64,000 bases of DNA. Origin: Acidobacteriota bacterium. Its GTDB lineage: Bacteria; Acidobacteriota; Terriglobia; Terriglobales; Acidobacteriaceae. Positions 17,157 through 26,256 of this stretch are shown here, one piece after another (position 1 is the stretch's first letter; every line of letters begins with the position of its first letter). A program made the position numbers and the translations under genes. The stretch lies in NCBI GenBank assembly GCA_021792135.1, contig JAJYVF010000001.1, positions 62,001 through 126,000 of the forward strand, given 5' to 3'. Below the pieces are notes generated by a model, which ran no database searches, was not told the origin of the DNA, and saw nothing but the letters and a program-made list of their open reading frames with translations.

Positions 17157-18958
17157 CGTATTGCAGATCTCTTGCCGCGGCTTTTCTCGGCGCTTCTTTG
17201 GTTTCAGCACAGCAGACCGAACGGCCTCAGGTTCTCTTCTCCGGCCCGCCCCCGGCGGCGCAGCAGAAAATCCCGGCGGCGCCGAGTTCCGCCGTCACGA
17301 ACGCCGAGCGCATGGCGGTGGTCATCAGCGCCTGGGATCTGGATGTGCACCTCGTCCCGTCCCGGCAGTCTCTGGAGGCTCAGGCCCGGGTCACGCTGCA
17401 CAATGCCGGAGCCTCTCCACTAGGTTCCATTCCGCTGCAGCTGTCTTCCACCCTGAAATTCGAGCAGGTCGAGCTGAATGGCAGGCGGCTGTTCTACGCC
17501 GAGGACACCATTGACAGCGACACCGACCACACCGGCCACCTGCATGAGGCCGCCATTTCCCTGCCGGAGCCGCTCGCGCCCCGGGCCCAGATAAGCCTCA
17601 CCGTCAGCTACGGCGGCACGATTCCGCTCAGCGCCGGCCGACTGGTGGCTATCGGGGCGCCTGAGGAGGCCGCTCGATCCTCTGACTGGGACCGCATTTC
17701 GGAGGACTTCACGGGCCTGCGCGGCTTCGGGGATGTCGTCTGGTATCCGGTGAGTTCCGTGCCGGCGTCTCTGGCCCGCGGCGCCAGCGTCTTCAACGAA
17801 ATGGGGCGCCAGAAGCTGCTCGACCAGGACGCCACCGTTGCGCTGCGGATCACCGACGAGTTCTCTTCGGAGCCGCCCAACGCCGCGGTTCTGGACGGCC
17901 ACTTTGTGACGCTGGACAAGCCTGCATCGATGCCGTCCGCGTCCTTTCCCGGCGTCATCACCTGCTCGCTGCCCGCGACGCCGCTGGGCTTCGATACGCC
18001 TTCGCTCTTCCTGGCGACGCGCGAGGAGACCGATGGCACGGGCGTGCGCGTGCTCTCGACCGACGCCGGGGCGGCCAGCGCCCTGGGCTACCTTGCCGCA
18101 GCGCGGGTTACGCAGCCTCTGGTCAATACCTGGCTGGGCAGGAGGCAGCACGAGCCCCTGACGATCCTCGAATTGCCCGAAGCCAACGACGCTCCGGCGG
18201 AAACCGGCGATCTTCTCGTCACGCCCCTCACCGCCGCGCCCAGTTCCCGGCTGGAGCCCCTCCTGGCTCACGGGCTGGCACACGCGGCCTTCTGGTCGCC
18301 GCGCGGCTGGCTGAATGAAGGCGTCGCCGCCTTCATCGGGACGCTCTGGATCGAGACCACCGAAGGCCGCACCGCCGCGCTCGAGAATCTCAACGCCGGA
18401 CGGCCTGCGCTGGCGCTCGCCGAACCGGCCACCCCGAGCGAAAGCGGCGGGGAGGACCTGCTCCATGCCATCAGCGCCGTCTATTACCATTCCAAGGCTG
18501 CCTACGTTCTGTGGATGCTGCGCAGCATCGCGGGCGACAACGCACTCCAGAAAGCCCTGAAGGCCTACGATCCCTCTCAGGATCGGCAGCCCGACTACTT
18601 CGAGCATCTGGTGGAACAGGCCAGCGGAGAGAACCTGAGCTGGTTCTTCGACGACTGGGTCAACCGCGACCGTGGTCTTCCCGACCTTTCCATCACCAAC
18701 GTCTATTCCAACCCCGAGGGGAATCACCAGACGGTGGTTGCCATTGAAATCGCCAATAACGGATACGCCGAAGCAGAAGTACCTGTCACGGTGAAGGGCA
18801 TCAATGCCGCCGTCACCCAGCAGGTGCGGGTACCGGCCCGTGGACACATTACCCATCGCATCTCGATTGAGGGAAAGCCCCAGGAGGTGGATGTCAATGA
18901 CGGCAGCGTCCCGGAAGTTCAGGACAGCATCCACCGCAAGCTGTTCAGCGGGAGCTGA
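17153..18958 (+). CDS. Exported M1 aminopeptidase-like protein with degenerate zinc site
   Basis: 601 residues from ATG 17153, which overlaps the rlmB stop by four bases. A signal peptide (SLAAAFLGASLVSAQQ) is followed by an M1-style N-terminal beta-sandwich (ISAWDLDVHLVPSRQSLEAQ), a catalytic-like helical domain and a C-terminal beta domain. Where M1 enzymes have HExxH-x18-E, this one has H373-GLA-H377 and Glu389 (LNEGVAAF), only 11 residues further on. The catalytic Glu is Gly, so zinc peptidase activity is unlikely. DLLHAISAVYYHSKAAYVLWML and SWFFDDWVNRDRGLPDL keep the M1 character. Probably a binding or scaffold protein, or an enzyme with a changed mechanism. Confidence 0.82.
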   Translation: MTYCRSLAAAFLGASLVSAQQTERPQVLFSGPPPAAQQKIPAAPSSAVTNAERMAVVISAWDLDVHLVPSRQSLEAQARVTLHNAGASPLGSIPLQLSSTLKFEQVELNGRRLFYAEDTIDSDTDHTGHLHEAAISLPEPLAPRAQISLTVSYGGTIPLSAGRLVAIGAPEEAARSSDWDRISEDFTGLRGFGDVVWYPVSSVPASLARGASVFNEMGRQKLLDQDATVALRITDEFSSEPPNAAVLDGHFVTLDKPASMPSASFPGVITCSLPATPLGFDTPSLFLATREETDGTGVRVLSTDAGAASALGYLAAARVTQPLVNTWLGRRQHEPLTILELPEANDAPAETGDLLVTPLTAAPSSRLEPLLAHGLAHAAFWSPRGWLNEGVAAFIGTLWIETTEGRTAALENLNAGRPALALAEPATPSESGGEDLLHAISAVYYHSKAAYVLWMLRSIAGDNALQKALKAYDPSQDRQPDYFEHLVEQASGENLSWFFDDWVNRDRGLPDLSITNVYSNPEGNHQTVVAIEIANNGYAEAEVPVTVKGINAAVTQQVRVPARGHITHRISIEGKPQEVDVNDGSVPEVQDSIHRKLFSGS

Positions 18959-18964
18959 ACGGAG

Positions 18965-21484
18965 CTAAGGAGCGGCGATCGAAGCCAGGACCGGGTGCGC
19001 CAGGGTGCCGCCAATCCGGATTGGGCCGCGCCGGGTCTGCACCGTCAGATCGAGATGACGATCGAGCGAGATGGAACCACGCACCGGAGCAACGCGGCGA
19101 CCCCGCGCGATGCCGCCGCCCGTCAGCGTTAAGGCGCCGTCGGCGATGGAGCCCGTCGCACTCCATCGGTCAAACTGCTCCAGCGTCGCAGTATTCTGGA
19201 GGGCGCCGGCCACAAATCCGCCTTTCTGCCAGGTAAACCGGAACTCGCCGCTCGCCGAACTCACCAGCTGCGAAGGGGTATAGCCGCTGAGAGTCAGCCT
19301 GGTTTCGCCATCGATCGAACCGCCGCCCCACTGTTCGTGAAAGAGGGTTCCGGCCTGCGCCGGACGCAGGCTGGTCAGCCGCACATCGAGAGTCCAGTGC
19401 GGCGCACCACCCTGCAGCCGCATGCTTCCGGCCGCATGCAGCACCCCTCCCAGGGCAGCAGCGTCCAGCGAATCGATCCGCAGCCCGTCCTGGCCCACCG
19501 CAACGGAAGCGGCTGCATTGCTCAGCGGCAGCCTGCCCAGTTCGAAGGCAGCACACCGGATGGTGCCATGGAGCGGAGGCCACGGAGAAAGCCTCGCCCC
19601 GCCCAGCGCATCTTCCAGGATCTGACCGAGGAGACCCTGTCTGCGCCCGGCAAAGGCCGCCTCGATCGCACTCGCGCTCAGCGATTCAGCCTGCAGCGCG
19701 AAGGTTCCCCCGCAGGGAGCCGGCTGCGCACACAGCGCGGGGAACTGCAGGGAGCCCTGCATCGCCATACCGGCATACCGGAGCGCGACGTTCTGCCAGG
19801 AGACCTGCTCCGGAGCCATGCTCACATCGGCGGAGATGACCTGCACCGGGGCGCGCAGGAAGCCAGGGCGCAACTCCGCGTTCTGGAGGTGAATCACGCC
19901 GCTCGTCGCGATCCCCGAGCCTCCGCCGGACAAGGGCGGACTCCAGTCGCCTTCGGCCGCAATATTCAGGTCGGCGCGTCCCTTCGGCTCCATCGCGTTG
20001 ATGGAGTTTTCCAGCAGTCCGAAATTCGCACCCTGGGTCAGCAGGCGATCGACGGACGCATCGCCCGTCACATGCAGCTCAAAGCCGGCTCTGGTGAAGC
20101 GCGCATCCAGTTCCATCGGCTCAGGCTCGCCAAACGGGATGGCGAAGGTCTGCAGTTCGAGAGCATTCCGCGCGGCCGATCCCGGGGGCTTCCTCCTGTG
20201 CAGCGGCGGCGGAGGCAATGCAACAAAATGCAGTTCCGGAAGGGCGAGCGAAGTTCCCGGCCAGGATACAGAACCTGGGGTTGCCGTCGCCTCTCCCGAA
20301 AATGAAGGCGTCTGCCCGGTCTCGATCCGGAAACTTCCGTTGATTGTGCCCGTCGCCGTTACATTTTGCGCGCGCTGCCGCATCAGCCCCAGCACGGCCA
20401 GGGGAAAGGATGACGGAATGTGATTCAGCTCAAACTGAAGATCGGCCTGCGGAGCCGCGAATCCCCGGACGCTGCCGGTCAGCAGCAGATGCCCGGCCGC
20501 AATCGGCCAGAAGCAGGTAATGTTGCCCAGCGTTTGAGTGGCGTGCCGATACTGGCTCTGGCAGGTTGCATCGAGGTCCACCGTGGTCACCGGCTGAAAC
20601 TCCTGGCGGCGCAGATTGCCGATCTTCAGACGCGAGCGGAGAAGCAGATCGCCGATATTGCCGCGAATGGTCGCGGTCGCGTCCAATTCCCCGCGCCATC
20701 CGCTGTCGAAGCCTGCCAGCAGGCGGCTGACCTGGCCCAGTTGGGCAGCGCTCCACTCCGCGCGCAGGTCCACCGGCATATCCCCCAGATCGGCGGCACG
20801 CCGGAGCGAGCCTTCCAGCCGCAGATCTCCGGTATCGGAGAGGTGCAGTTCCAGATCGGTGCGCACCGGTTGTGCATCGAGGCGCAGCCGCCACTCTCCG
20901 CCGCCGGCCTGCCACATCGAGAATTCGGCATTCATCAGCGAGAAGGGCTTCTTCTCCACGCCCTGCTTGAAATTGATTCTGGCATCGCTGGCTTCGATGT
21001 AGGGAAAACGCAGAGTGGCGCCCGGACGCCTCTGCGCGGTCGGAGCATTGGGAATCTGCGACGCGCGCAGGAGAATCGAGCCGATGCTCCACTGTCCGGC
21101 GCTGTTGCGCACCAGATTGAGGCTGGCTTCGTCCAGGCTGATCCGGCTCACCTCCAGCCGCCCGCGCCAGAGAGAACTGAGCCGGAGAGATGCGACCACG
21201 GAGTCAGCATGCAGCGCCGGCTCGTATCCGAAGGCCGGATCTTCCTCCACCGTGAAATCCGTCATGGCGATGCCGGGGGTGGGCAGCAGACGCATCTGCA
21301 TCCCCCCGACGTAGACAGGGCGACCGAGGGCCGCCGACATGCTCGTAATGATCGAGTGGCGGTAGCGCCCGAGACTGACCAGCGGGGGAAGGAAAATCGC
21401 CAGGATCAGCATCACGATGACGGCCGCGAAGAGCAGGAGCCGGCGCGATGCGGAGCGCCCGCGCGGCTCTGCCGTCGCGTTCAT
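18965..21484 (-). CDS. AsmA-family large envelope protein
   Basis: 839 residues. One N-terminal membrane helix (LLLFAAVIVMLILAIFLPP), then an AsmA N-terminal domain (ALGRPVYVGGMQMRLLPTPGIAMTDFTVEEDPAFG, with LRLSSLWRGRLEVSRISLDEASLNLVR). The long middle consists of beta-strand repeats, and the C-terminus has the AsmA_2-like pattern (GGSIDGETRLTLSGYTPSQL, ATGSIADGALTLTGGGI, PIRIGGTLAHPVL). AsmA-like and TamB/YhdP proteins form long grooved tubes thought to move phospholipids between the inner and outer membranes. The sequence alone does not show which subgroup is nearest. It ends 6 bp from the convergent M1-like gene. Confidence 0.87.
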   Translation of the reverse strand: MNATAEPRGRSASRRLLLFAAVIVMLILAIFLPPLVSLGRYRHSIITSMSAALGRPVYVGGMQMRLLPTPGIAMTDFTVEEDPAFGYEPALHADSVVASLRLSSLWRGRLEVSRISLDEASLNLVRNSAGQWSIGSILLRASQIPNAPTAQRRPGATLRFPYIEASDARINFKQGVEKKPFSLMNAEFSMWQAGGGEWRLRLDAQPVRTDLELHLSDTGDLRLEGSLRRAADLGDMPVDLRAEWSAAQLGQVSRLLAGFDSGWRGELDATATIRGNIGDLLLRSRLKIGNLRRQEFQPVTTVDLDATCQSQYRHATQTLGNITCFWPIAAGHLLLTGSVRGFAAPQADLQFELNHIPSSFPLAVLGLMRQRAQNVTATGTINGSFRIETGQTPSFSGEATATPGSVSWPGTSLALPELHFVALPPPPLHRRKPPGSAARNALELQTFAIPFGEPEPMELDARFTRAGFELHVTGDASVDRLLTQGANFGLLENSINAMEPKGRADLNIAAEGDWSPPLSGGGSGIATSGVIHLQNAELRPGFLRAPVQVISADVSMAPEQVSWQNVALRYAGMAMQGSLQFPALCAQPAPCGGTFALQAESLSASAIEAAFAGRRQGLLGQILEDALGGARLSPWPPLHGTIRCAAFELGRLPLSNAAASVAVGQDGLRIDSLDAAALGGVLHAAGSMRLQGGAPHWTLDVRLTSLRPAQAGTLFHEQWGGGSIDGETRLTLSGYTPSQLVSSASGEFRFTWQKGGFVAGALQNTATLEQFDRWSATGSIADGALTLTGGGIARGRRVAPVRGSISLDRHLDLTVQTRRGPIRIGGTLAHPVLASIAAP

Positions 21485-21487
21485 CCG

Positions 21488-22267
21488 CTACTTCACCCGG
21501 TGGAAGGTACGGCGCCAGCGCGTCTGGTCGAAGAAGTGAACGGTCTCATGCAGGATCCAGCCGATTCGATCCTGCACGGAGGTCTTGTACTCCTGGTTCT
21601 CCGGCGTCTCGAAGGACCAGTAAACGAAGAGCGGCCGTCCGACGATATTGGCTCGGGGCACGAATCCCCAGTAACGGCTGTCCAGACTGACCAGCCGGTT
21701 GTCGCCCATGACCAGGTACATGCCCGGCGGCACCACCAGGTCGCCGTTGTGGACATAGGAGGGCAGGGCCTCCGCCCACTCAGCCGTCACATCGCCGCTT
21801 TCGGCCGGAGACACCGCCGGGAAATCATCCCGATACGGCAGGTAATTCGAGTCATTGGGCATGGCTGCGTAGGGCTCGTTCAACGCCACCCCGTTCCGGT
21901 AGACAACGCCGTCGCGGAGGTGGATCCGGTCGCCGGGAACCCCAATCACCCGTTTCACCAGAAAGAGATGTTCTCCGTTGGGTTCGACGGTCGGCTTGTA
22001 GAAGACGATGACGTCCTCGCGGCGCACATCCCGGTAGTAGACAAAGGGCGCCCAGCGCGCGGGCGGCGCCAGGGTAATGCGGTCGACGAGCACGTGATCG
22101 CCCACCAGCAGCGTCTTCACCATCGACGACGAGGGGATGGCGAAATTCTGAAAGACGAAGGTAAGGACGAACAATCCAACGGCCAGGACGCCGCAGATTG
22201 AGGCGAACGCCTCCAGCGGGGTCTCCTCGTGTTTGGGGGCTACTTTTTTTTCCAAGACCTCTGCCAT
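21488..22267 (-). CDS. lepB: Signal peptidase I, first paralogue
   Basis: 259 residues. One N-terminal transmembrane helix (FASICGVLAVGLFVLTFVFQ), then the S26 catalytic boxes: Ser48 in IPSSSM, Lys105 in LFLVKRVIGVPGDRIHL, and box E MYLVMGDNRLVSLDSRYWGFVP. The Ser/Lys dyad cleaves signal peptides of secreted proteins on the outer side of the inner membrane. A second lepB lies directly upstream on the same strand, in line with rnc, so this is a tandem duplication; the two differ clearly in their C-terminal halves. Fits the very large number of exported proteins in the window. Confidence 0.93.
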   Translation of the reverse strand: MAEVLEKKVAPKHEETPLEAFASICGVLAVGLFVLTFVFQNFAIPSSSMVKTLLVGDHVLVDRITLAPPARWAPFVYYRDVRREDVIVFYKPTVEPNGEHLFLVKRVIGVPGDRIHLRDGVVYRNGVALNEPYAAMPNDSNYLPYRDDFPAVSPAESGDVTAEWAEALPSYVHNGDLVVPPGMYLVMGDNRLVSLDSRYWGFVPRANIVGRPLFVYWSFETPENQEYKTSVQDRIGWILHETVHFFDQTRWRRTFHRVK

Positions 22268-22285
22268 GAGCTATCCGGACGCCGA

Positions 22286-23113
22286 TCAGCGAATCACGCG
22301 CAAAAAGCGGTTCCAGCGCGCGAAGTCTTCCATGCTGTCCAGCGGATCGTTTTTCTGTCCGAGTCTATCATCCGGCAGTCCGGCGCTTTGGTTGGCCGAC
22401 TTCGGGCGGAGGGAGAAATAGATGACCAGAGGCCGCCCGACAATATGGTCTCGTGGGACAAATCCCCAGTAGCGGCTGTCGCGGCTGAAATTGCGGTTGT
22501 CGCCCAGAACGAAATACTGGCCTGGCGGCACCACCAGATCGCCCTCCCGCACCTCGCGCCGCATCTCCATCCACCACTGCGAGTCGACGCCGGGATCGGT
22601 ATACAGCCGGGTCGGGAAGCTGTCGCGGAAGTTATCGGGGTAGGCCGGTTCGAAGACCGCATAGGACTCCCGCAAAGGCTGGCCATTGACCCAGGCCCGG
22701 CCGTCTTCGAGGTGAACATGGTCTCCGGGAAGTCCGATCACCCGCTTGACCACATGCTCCGGCGGATCGGGCGGAAAATGGAAGACCACGATGTCGCCGC
22801 GCTGGATGGTGTGATACGGCAGCAGCCACTTCCAGTGCCCGGGCGGGGCGTAAGCCGCCTTGTTGACCAGCAGGAAGTCTCCCACCAGCAGAGTCCGCTC
22901 CATCGACTTCGAGGGAATCCGGAAAGGCTGCACGATGAAGGTGAGGATGAACAGCGCGATGACAATCACCGATACGAGGGAACGCACCAGATCCATCACA
23001 TTAGGGGCCACGATCGGCGGCGCAGCGCCGGCCGTTTCCGCGGTCACGGCGCCGGCCGCATCCGGGGGGCGGGCCAGCATGCCTTCCGGAGACGGAGGGG
23101 AAGTCGCGCTCAT
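22286..23113 (-). CDS. lepB: Signal peptidase I, second paralogue
   Basis: 275 residues. A Pro/Ala-rich N-terminal tail of about 35 residues precedes one helix (SLVSVIVIALFILTFIVQPF). The catalytic dyad is Ser70 in IPSKSM and Lys123 in VVKRVIGLPGDHVHLEDG; box E is YFVLGDNRNFSRDSRYWGFVP. The start codon overlaps the rnc stop by four bases (23110-23113), so it is co-translated with RNase III, as in the classical lep-rnc pairing of many bacteria, but with gene order reversed. 18 bp separate it from the other lepB. Confidence 0.93.
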   Translation of the reverse strand: MSATSPPSPEGMLARPPDAAGAVTAETAGAAPPIVAPNVMDLVRSLVSVIVIALFILTFIVQPFRIPSKSMERTLLVGDFLLVNKAAYAPPGHWKWLLPYHTIQRGDIVVFHFPPDPPEHVVKRVIGLPGDHVHLEDGRAWVNGQPLRESYAVFEPAYPDNFRDSFPTRLYTDPGVDSQWWMEMRREVREGDLVVPPGQYFVLGDNRNFSRDSRYWGFVPRDHIVGRPLVIYFSLRPKSANQSAGLPDDRLGQKNDPLDSMEDFARWNRFLRVIR

Positions 23114-23886
23114 TCCGCTCCCCCGGGGAGCCGCAGTGCTTCGATCGCCTGGCGGGCCGCTTCCTGCTCGGCGTGCTTGCGGGTCTGGCCCGCGCCCTCG
23201 GCCAGGATTCGGCCGCCGACCCGCGCCTCCACAAAGAACTGCTTGCGATGATCCGGTCCGATCTCACCGGTAGTGCAGTATTCCGGGGGACCCTGTTTCC
23301 GGGCCTGCAGCATTTCCTGCAGTGTCGACTTGAAGTCTCCGATCCCCTCCCCAGCCAGCAGTTGCTCACGGAGAAGGGCCACGGAAGGCCCGAGGACTCG
23401 GGCTTCGATCACAGGCCGCGCGGCTTCCAGGCCGCCATCGAGATAGAGCGCCCCGATTACGGCTTCCATTGCATCGGCCAGCAGCGCCAGTTTCGCACGA
23501 CCACCGCTCCGCTCCTCGCCACGCCCCAGCCGCAGATGCCTGCCGAGATGCAGGCCCTGGGCGACCTGGGCCAGATGTCTGCGGCTCACCAGGGCTCCGC
23601 GCAGCCGGGTCAGGGAGCCCTCCGGAAGCTCCGGATAGCGACGATAGAGCGACTCGGCGGCCAGCAGCCCGACCACGGCGTCACCGAGAAACTCGAGGCG
23701 TTCGTTATCTCCTGCTTCGTGCTCTCCGCGCTCGTAGGCCAGCGAACTGTGCGTCAGGGCCCGGGCCAGCAACTCTCTCTGCGCGAAGCGATGTCCCAGA
23801 GCCGCTTCCAGGTTCTCCGCCGAGTCACCCTCGCGGGGTGGAAGCGACTCTGTCAGAATGCCGGAATGCTTAACCGATGATTCCAT
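23110..23886 (-). CDS. rnc: Ribonuclease III
   Basis: 258 residues. The RNase III signature NERLEFLGDAV sits at 61-71, giving Glu65 and Asp69. The second acidic pair is Asp138/Glu141 in LLADAMEAVIGALYLDGG. The C-terminal double-stranded RNA-binding domain begins about 185 (DFKSTLQEMLQARKQGPPEY) and ends with TRKHAEQEAARQAIEAL. It cuts double-stranded RNA, including rRNA precursors, with magnesium. First gene of the rnc-lepB-lepB unit, overlapping the next gene by 4 bp. Confidence 0.95.
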   Translation of the reverse strand: MESSVKHSGILTESLPPREGDSAENLEAALGHRFAQRELLARALTHSSLAYERGEHEAGDNERLEFLGDAVVGLLAAESLYRRYPELPEGSLTRLRGALVSRRHLAQVAQGLHLGRHLRLGRGEERSGGRAKLALLADAMEAVIGALYLDGGLEAARPVIEARVLGPSVALLREQLLAGEGIGDFKSTLQEMLQARKQGPPEYCTTGEIGPDHRKQFFVEARVGGRILAEGAGQTRKHAEQEAARQAIEALRLPGGAE

Positions 23887-23955
23887 GCAGGCCCGCTGAC
23901 TCTTCCATTATCGCAGAGCCCGCAAGGGATTCGGCCTCCGGGCTCAGCGCAGCGG

Positions 23956-25719
23956 CTACCGGGGGTCAGGATGAGGCTGGGAAGCGGCCGTCTTCGGAGC
24001 TTCGGAGCTGTCGCTGTCGGCCTGCGCCTGGTGCGGCAAAGTGAAGGGCTGCTTCAGGCCCGATTCCGCTGCCCGCTTCGTGTCCGGCTGGCCGTCGCGC
24101 ACAGTGAGCGCAGCCTTGTACTCGGCGACGGCATCCTCGCGCTGATCCTCCACATCCAGAATGCGTCCCAGATAGATGTGCGACCAAGCCAGGGTGCGCG
24201 GGTCCTTCGATGTCGCCAGGGCGCTCCCGAACGCCGCCTGCGCATCGTTGATCCTGCCGTTCATCAGGTCGGCGCGGGCCAGGATGAAATACGCCTGGCC
24301 GGCATCGCCGGTATGGGTTTCCAGCGCCTGCTGGGCGATCTGGCTGGCGCCTGTCACGTCGCCCTTCATCAGTTTCATCTCCGCCAGGTCCAGCCCCTTC
24401 GGCTGCGGCGGAACATGGGTCATCATATCGCCTTCGCCCTGCTGATCGAAGGTGATCTGTTTGGCCTGATGCAGTTCCGCGCTGACATCCATGCCGTAGA
24501 CCATCGGCCCGATGGCTTGGTCCAGGCTCTCCGGACTCTTCTCGAACGCGATCATCTGGTTGTAGAAGTACTGGGTCAGCACGTACCCCTGGGTCATGTC
24601 GTGGTTGACGGTCTGCTGCCGGATGGCAGTGATCTTTTCCAGGGCGGCGCTGCGTGCCTCCTCGTAAGGAACGGCCTCGCTGTGCGTCAGGTTGGCGGGG
24701 ACCTTCACGACCGGCACCCCGGTGTCCATGGTCCGCGCTTCAATGGCCTTGATCATGCACTCGATCACCAGGGCGACAATGTCGCTCTTGAAGGTGAACT
24801 CCAGAGGAGCATCGTCGAGCGTGCGCAGAATGGGCAGCATCCGGTCCAGGGAGTCCTCACGCTGATAGAGCAGCGGCTCAATCTGGTAATGGAGATAGGC
24901 ATGCCGTACCAGCTGCATATAGATGTGCCCGTCCCTGGGCGAGGCCACCACGACATAATCGGACCCGTAGACCCGCGCATTCGTCTCTTCCGGCGAGAGC
25001 ATCGGCTCCAGCACCACCAGGAAGCGCCGGCCGTTAAACGTCGATGCAGGAATCTTGAGGTAGTAGTCGGTGCTCACGATCATGGCGGACAAAGGCCCGT
25101 GCAGCTGGTTCGTCGCCTCGTCGTACGCGGGGCGGTTCTCGACCCAGATGACGTGGAGGTCCGTCGCCCAGACAAAGCGCCGCAGCAGGGGCAGCACCAG
25201 CTCGACTCCGGAAGCATCGGGCGGCAGATCCTGCTCGTCGACGCTGGGCGTCAGCTCGGGGGGCGGGGTCAGATACAGCGCCAGAGACACATACTGCGCG
25301 AGGTCTCGGGATGGGTCCTCAAGCCGGTGCTGATCGATGAACAGGCACAACCTGTCCCGAGCGTCCCGGGCGTCTGCGGAAGCCTTGGTAGCCTGATTCA
25401 CCTCGTCGCGGACGTGCTTCCGCACCGGGTCCGATTCGTTCAGCCCCTTATCGTACCCGCATGCATTCAAGGCCACCGCCACATCGAACATGGCCTCACT
25501 GGTTTCGAGGCTCACGGTTGGCCCGGCGGGATCCATCAGCGAGGGTGCCGGCGGCGCAGTCTGCTGCTGCGCCGGCGCCTGTGCCTGCTGCGGATTCGGT
25601 CTGGCAGTGGCCGGTCCGGGCCCGCCCTGTGGCTGCTGCGCCAGGCACGGCAGAGACAACAGGGTTCCCGCGATGACCACAAGAAAGGAAAGACGGCAGA
25701 GGCAGGAAACCGGCGGCAT
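23956..25719 (-). CDS. Exported TPR-containing protein of unknown function
   Basis: 587 residues from ATG 25719. A TTG at 25755 is in frame but lies upstream of the likely transcription start, so the ATG is preferred. A signal peptide (LCRLSFLVVIAGTLLSLPCLAQ) and Gln/Pro/Ala-rich linker lead into an alpha-helical body (SEAMFDVAVALNACGYDKG; LPLLRRFVWATDLHVIWVENRP). The C-terminal quarter has TPR-like helices (LAEMKLMKGDVTGASQIAQQALETH, AYFILARADLMNGRINDAQAAF, IYLGRILDVEDQREDAVAEYKAAL). Probably periplasmic. I do not recognise the central domain. Confidence 0.8.
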   Translation of the reverse strand: MPPVSCLCRLSFLVVIAGTLLSLPCLAQQPQGGPGPATARPNPQQAQAPAQQQTAPPAPSLMDPAGPTVSLETSEAMFDVAVALNACGYDKGLNESDPVRKHVRDEVNQATKASADARDARDRLCLFIDQHRLEDPSRDLAQYVSLALYLTPPPELTPSVDEQDLPPDASGVELVLPLLRRFVWATDLHVIWVENRPAYDEATNQLHGPLSAMIVSTDYYLKIPASTFNGRRFLVVLEPMLSPEETNARVYGSDYVVVASPRDGHIYMQLVRHAYLHYQIEPLLYQREDSLDRMLPILRTLDDAPLEFTFKSDIVALVIECMIKAIEARTMDTGVPVVKVPANLTHSEAVPYEEARSAALEKITAIRQQTVNHDMTQGYVLTQYFYNQMIAFEKSPESLDQAIGPMVYGMDVSAELHQAKQITFDQQGEGDMMTHVPPQPKGLDLAEMKLMKGDVTGASQIAQQALETHTGDAGQAYFILARADLMNGRINDAQAAFGSALATSKDPRTLAWSHIYLGRILDVEDQREDAVAEYKAALTVRDGQPDTKRAAESGLKQPFTLPHQAQADSDSSEAPKTAASQPHPDPR

Positions 25720-25744
25720 AGGAGGGTGGGAATCGCTGCCTTTC

Positions 25745-25774
25745 AGTCTATGCAACGCGCCAAAGACGGGTCAA
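25745..25774 (-). promoter_or_regulatory. Sigma-70-like promoter of the TPR gene
   Basis: On the minus strand, TTGACC (25774-25769) and TAGACT (25750-25745) are separated by 18 bases, a good -35/-10 pair. The predicted transcription start near 25738 lies just upstream of ATG 25719. Confidence 0.5.
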
Positions 25775-25775
25775 A

Positions 25776-25797
25776 CCTTATTTAAGGTGATTTAAGG
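25776..25797. repeat. ACCTTA/TAAGGT inverted repeat with an extra half site
   Basis: ACCTTA-TT-TAAGGT is a perfect two-armed palindrome, followed at once by a direct repeat of TTTAAGGTG. It is the most AT-rich spot in the neighbourhood. It overlaps the last codons of the RES toxin gene and abuts the -35 box of the TPR gene, so it may be a regulator site. Confidence 0.4.
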
Positions 25798-26256
25798 TGT
25801 GTGCCGCCGGAACAGTCTGCGATCCCACTGCACCGGCCTCGTCTGGCCCGCCCGGACCTCCGCAAATCCGAGATGGGCCGGATTGATGAGAACATTTCGC
25901 TCGATCCCGGCAGTCACCAGGCTCGGCACCAGGAGTACCGCGGTTCGGCCTTCCTCGATCCACCGGTCGCCGAAGGCCCGGCTCGCGATCCGATCTTCGG
26001 CATCCCAGCCGAGGACGCGGTTGGGATCTGCGTGTTCCACAGCGAGCGATTCAGGGATTTCGATCTCCACCCATGCCTGGGTTTGCGGTACGCGTCCTAC
26101 GCTGGCATGCACCAGAAGCTCGAGCAATGCTCCGGCATAGCTTTCCGACGCATAGATGACCGCGCGGCCGGGCGAATTCCAGCGGCCTCCGATCAGGCGC
26201 GCTCCGGTGCCATCGAAGATCGGATGTCTCCGGTCAGCGATGCGGTATGCCCGCAT
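25792..26256 (-). CDS. RES-domain toxin of a type II toxin-antitoxin system
   Basis: 154 residues. The RES fold is recognisable from MRAYRIADRRHP, GARLIGGRWNSPGRAVIYASES, LLELLVHA and the C-terminal VLINPAHLGFAEV. RES toxins of the MbcT/ParT type degrade NAD+ or ADP-ribosylate targets; the conserved Arg, Tyr and Glu lie in these blocks (YRIA, GGRW, YASES, ALLELLVHA). Its ATG shares one base with the antitoxin stop (TGATG), typical of translational coupling. Complete length for the family. Confidence 0.9.
   Translation of the reverse strand: MRAYRIADRRHPIFDGTGARLIGGRWNSPGRAVIYASESYAGALLELLVHASVGRVPQTQAWVEIEIPESLAVEHADPNRVLGWDAEDRIASRAFGDRWIEEGRTAVLLVPSLVTAGIERNVLINPAHLGFAEVRAGQTRPVQWDRRLFRRHTP

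Noticed and set aside
20420-22201. 593-residue plus-strand open frame opposite AsmA and lepB
   Set aside because: It spans two well-supported genes on the other strand and shows no recognisable domain.
23971-25785. 604-residue plus-strand open frame opposite the TPR gene
   Set aside because: It mirrors the TPR gene almost exactly and has the His/Arg/Leu bias of an antisense shadow.
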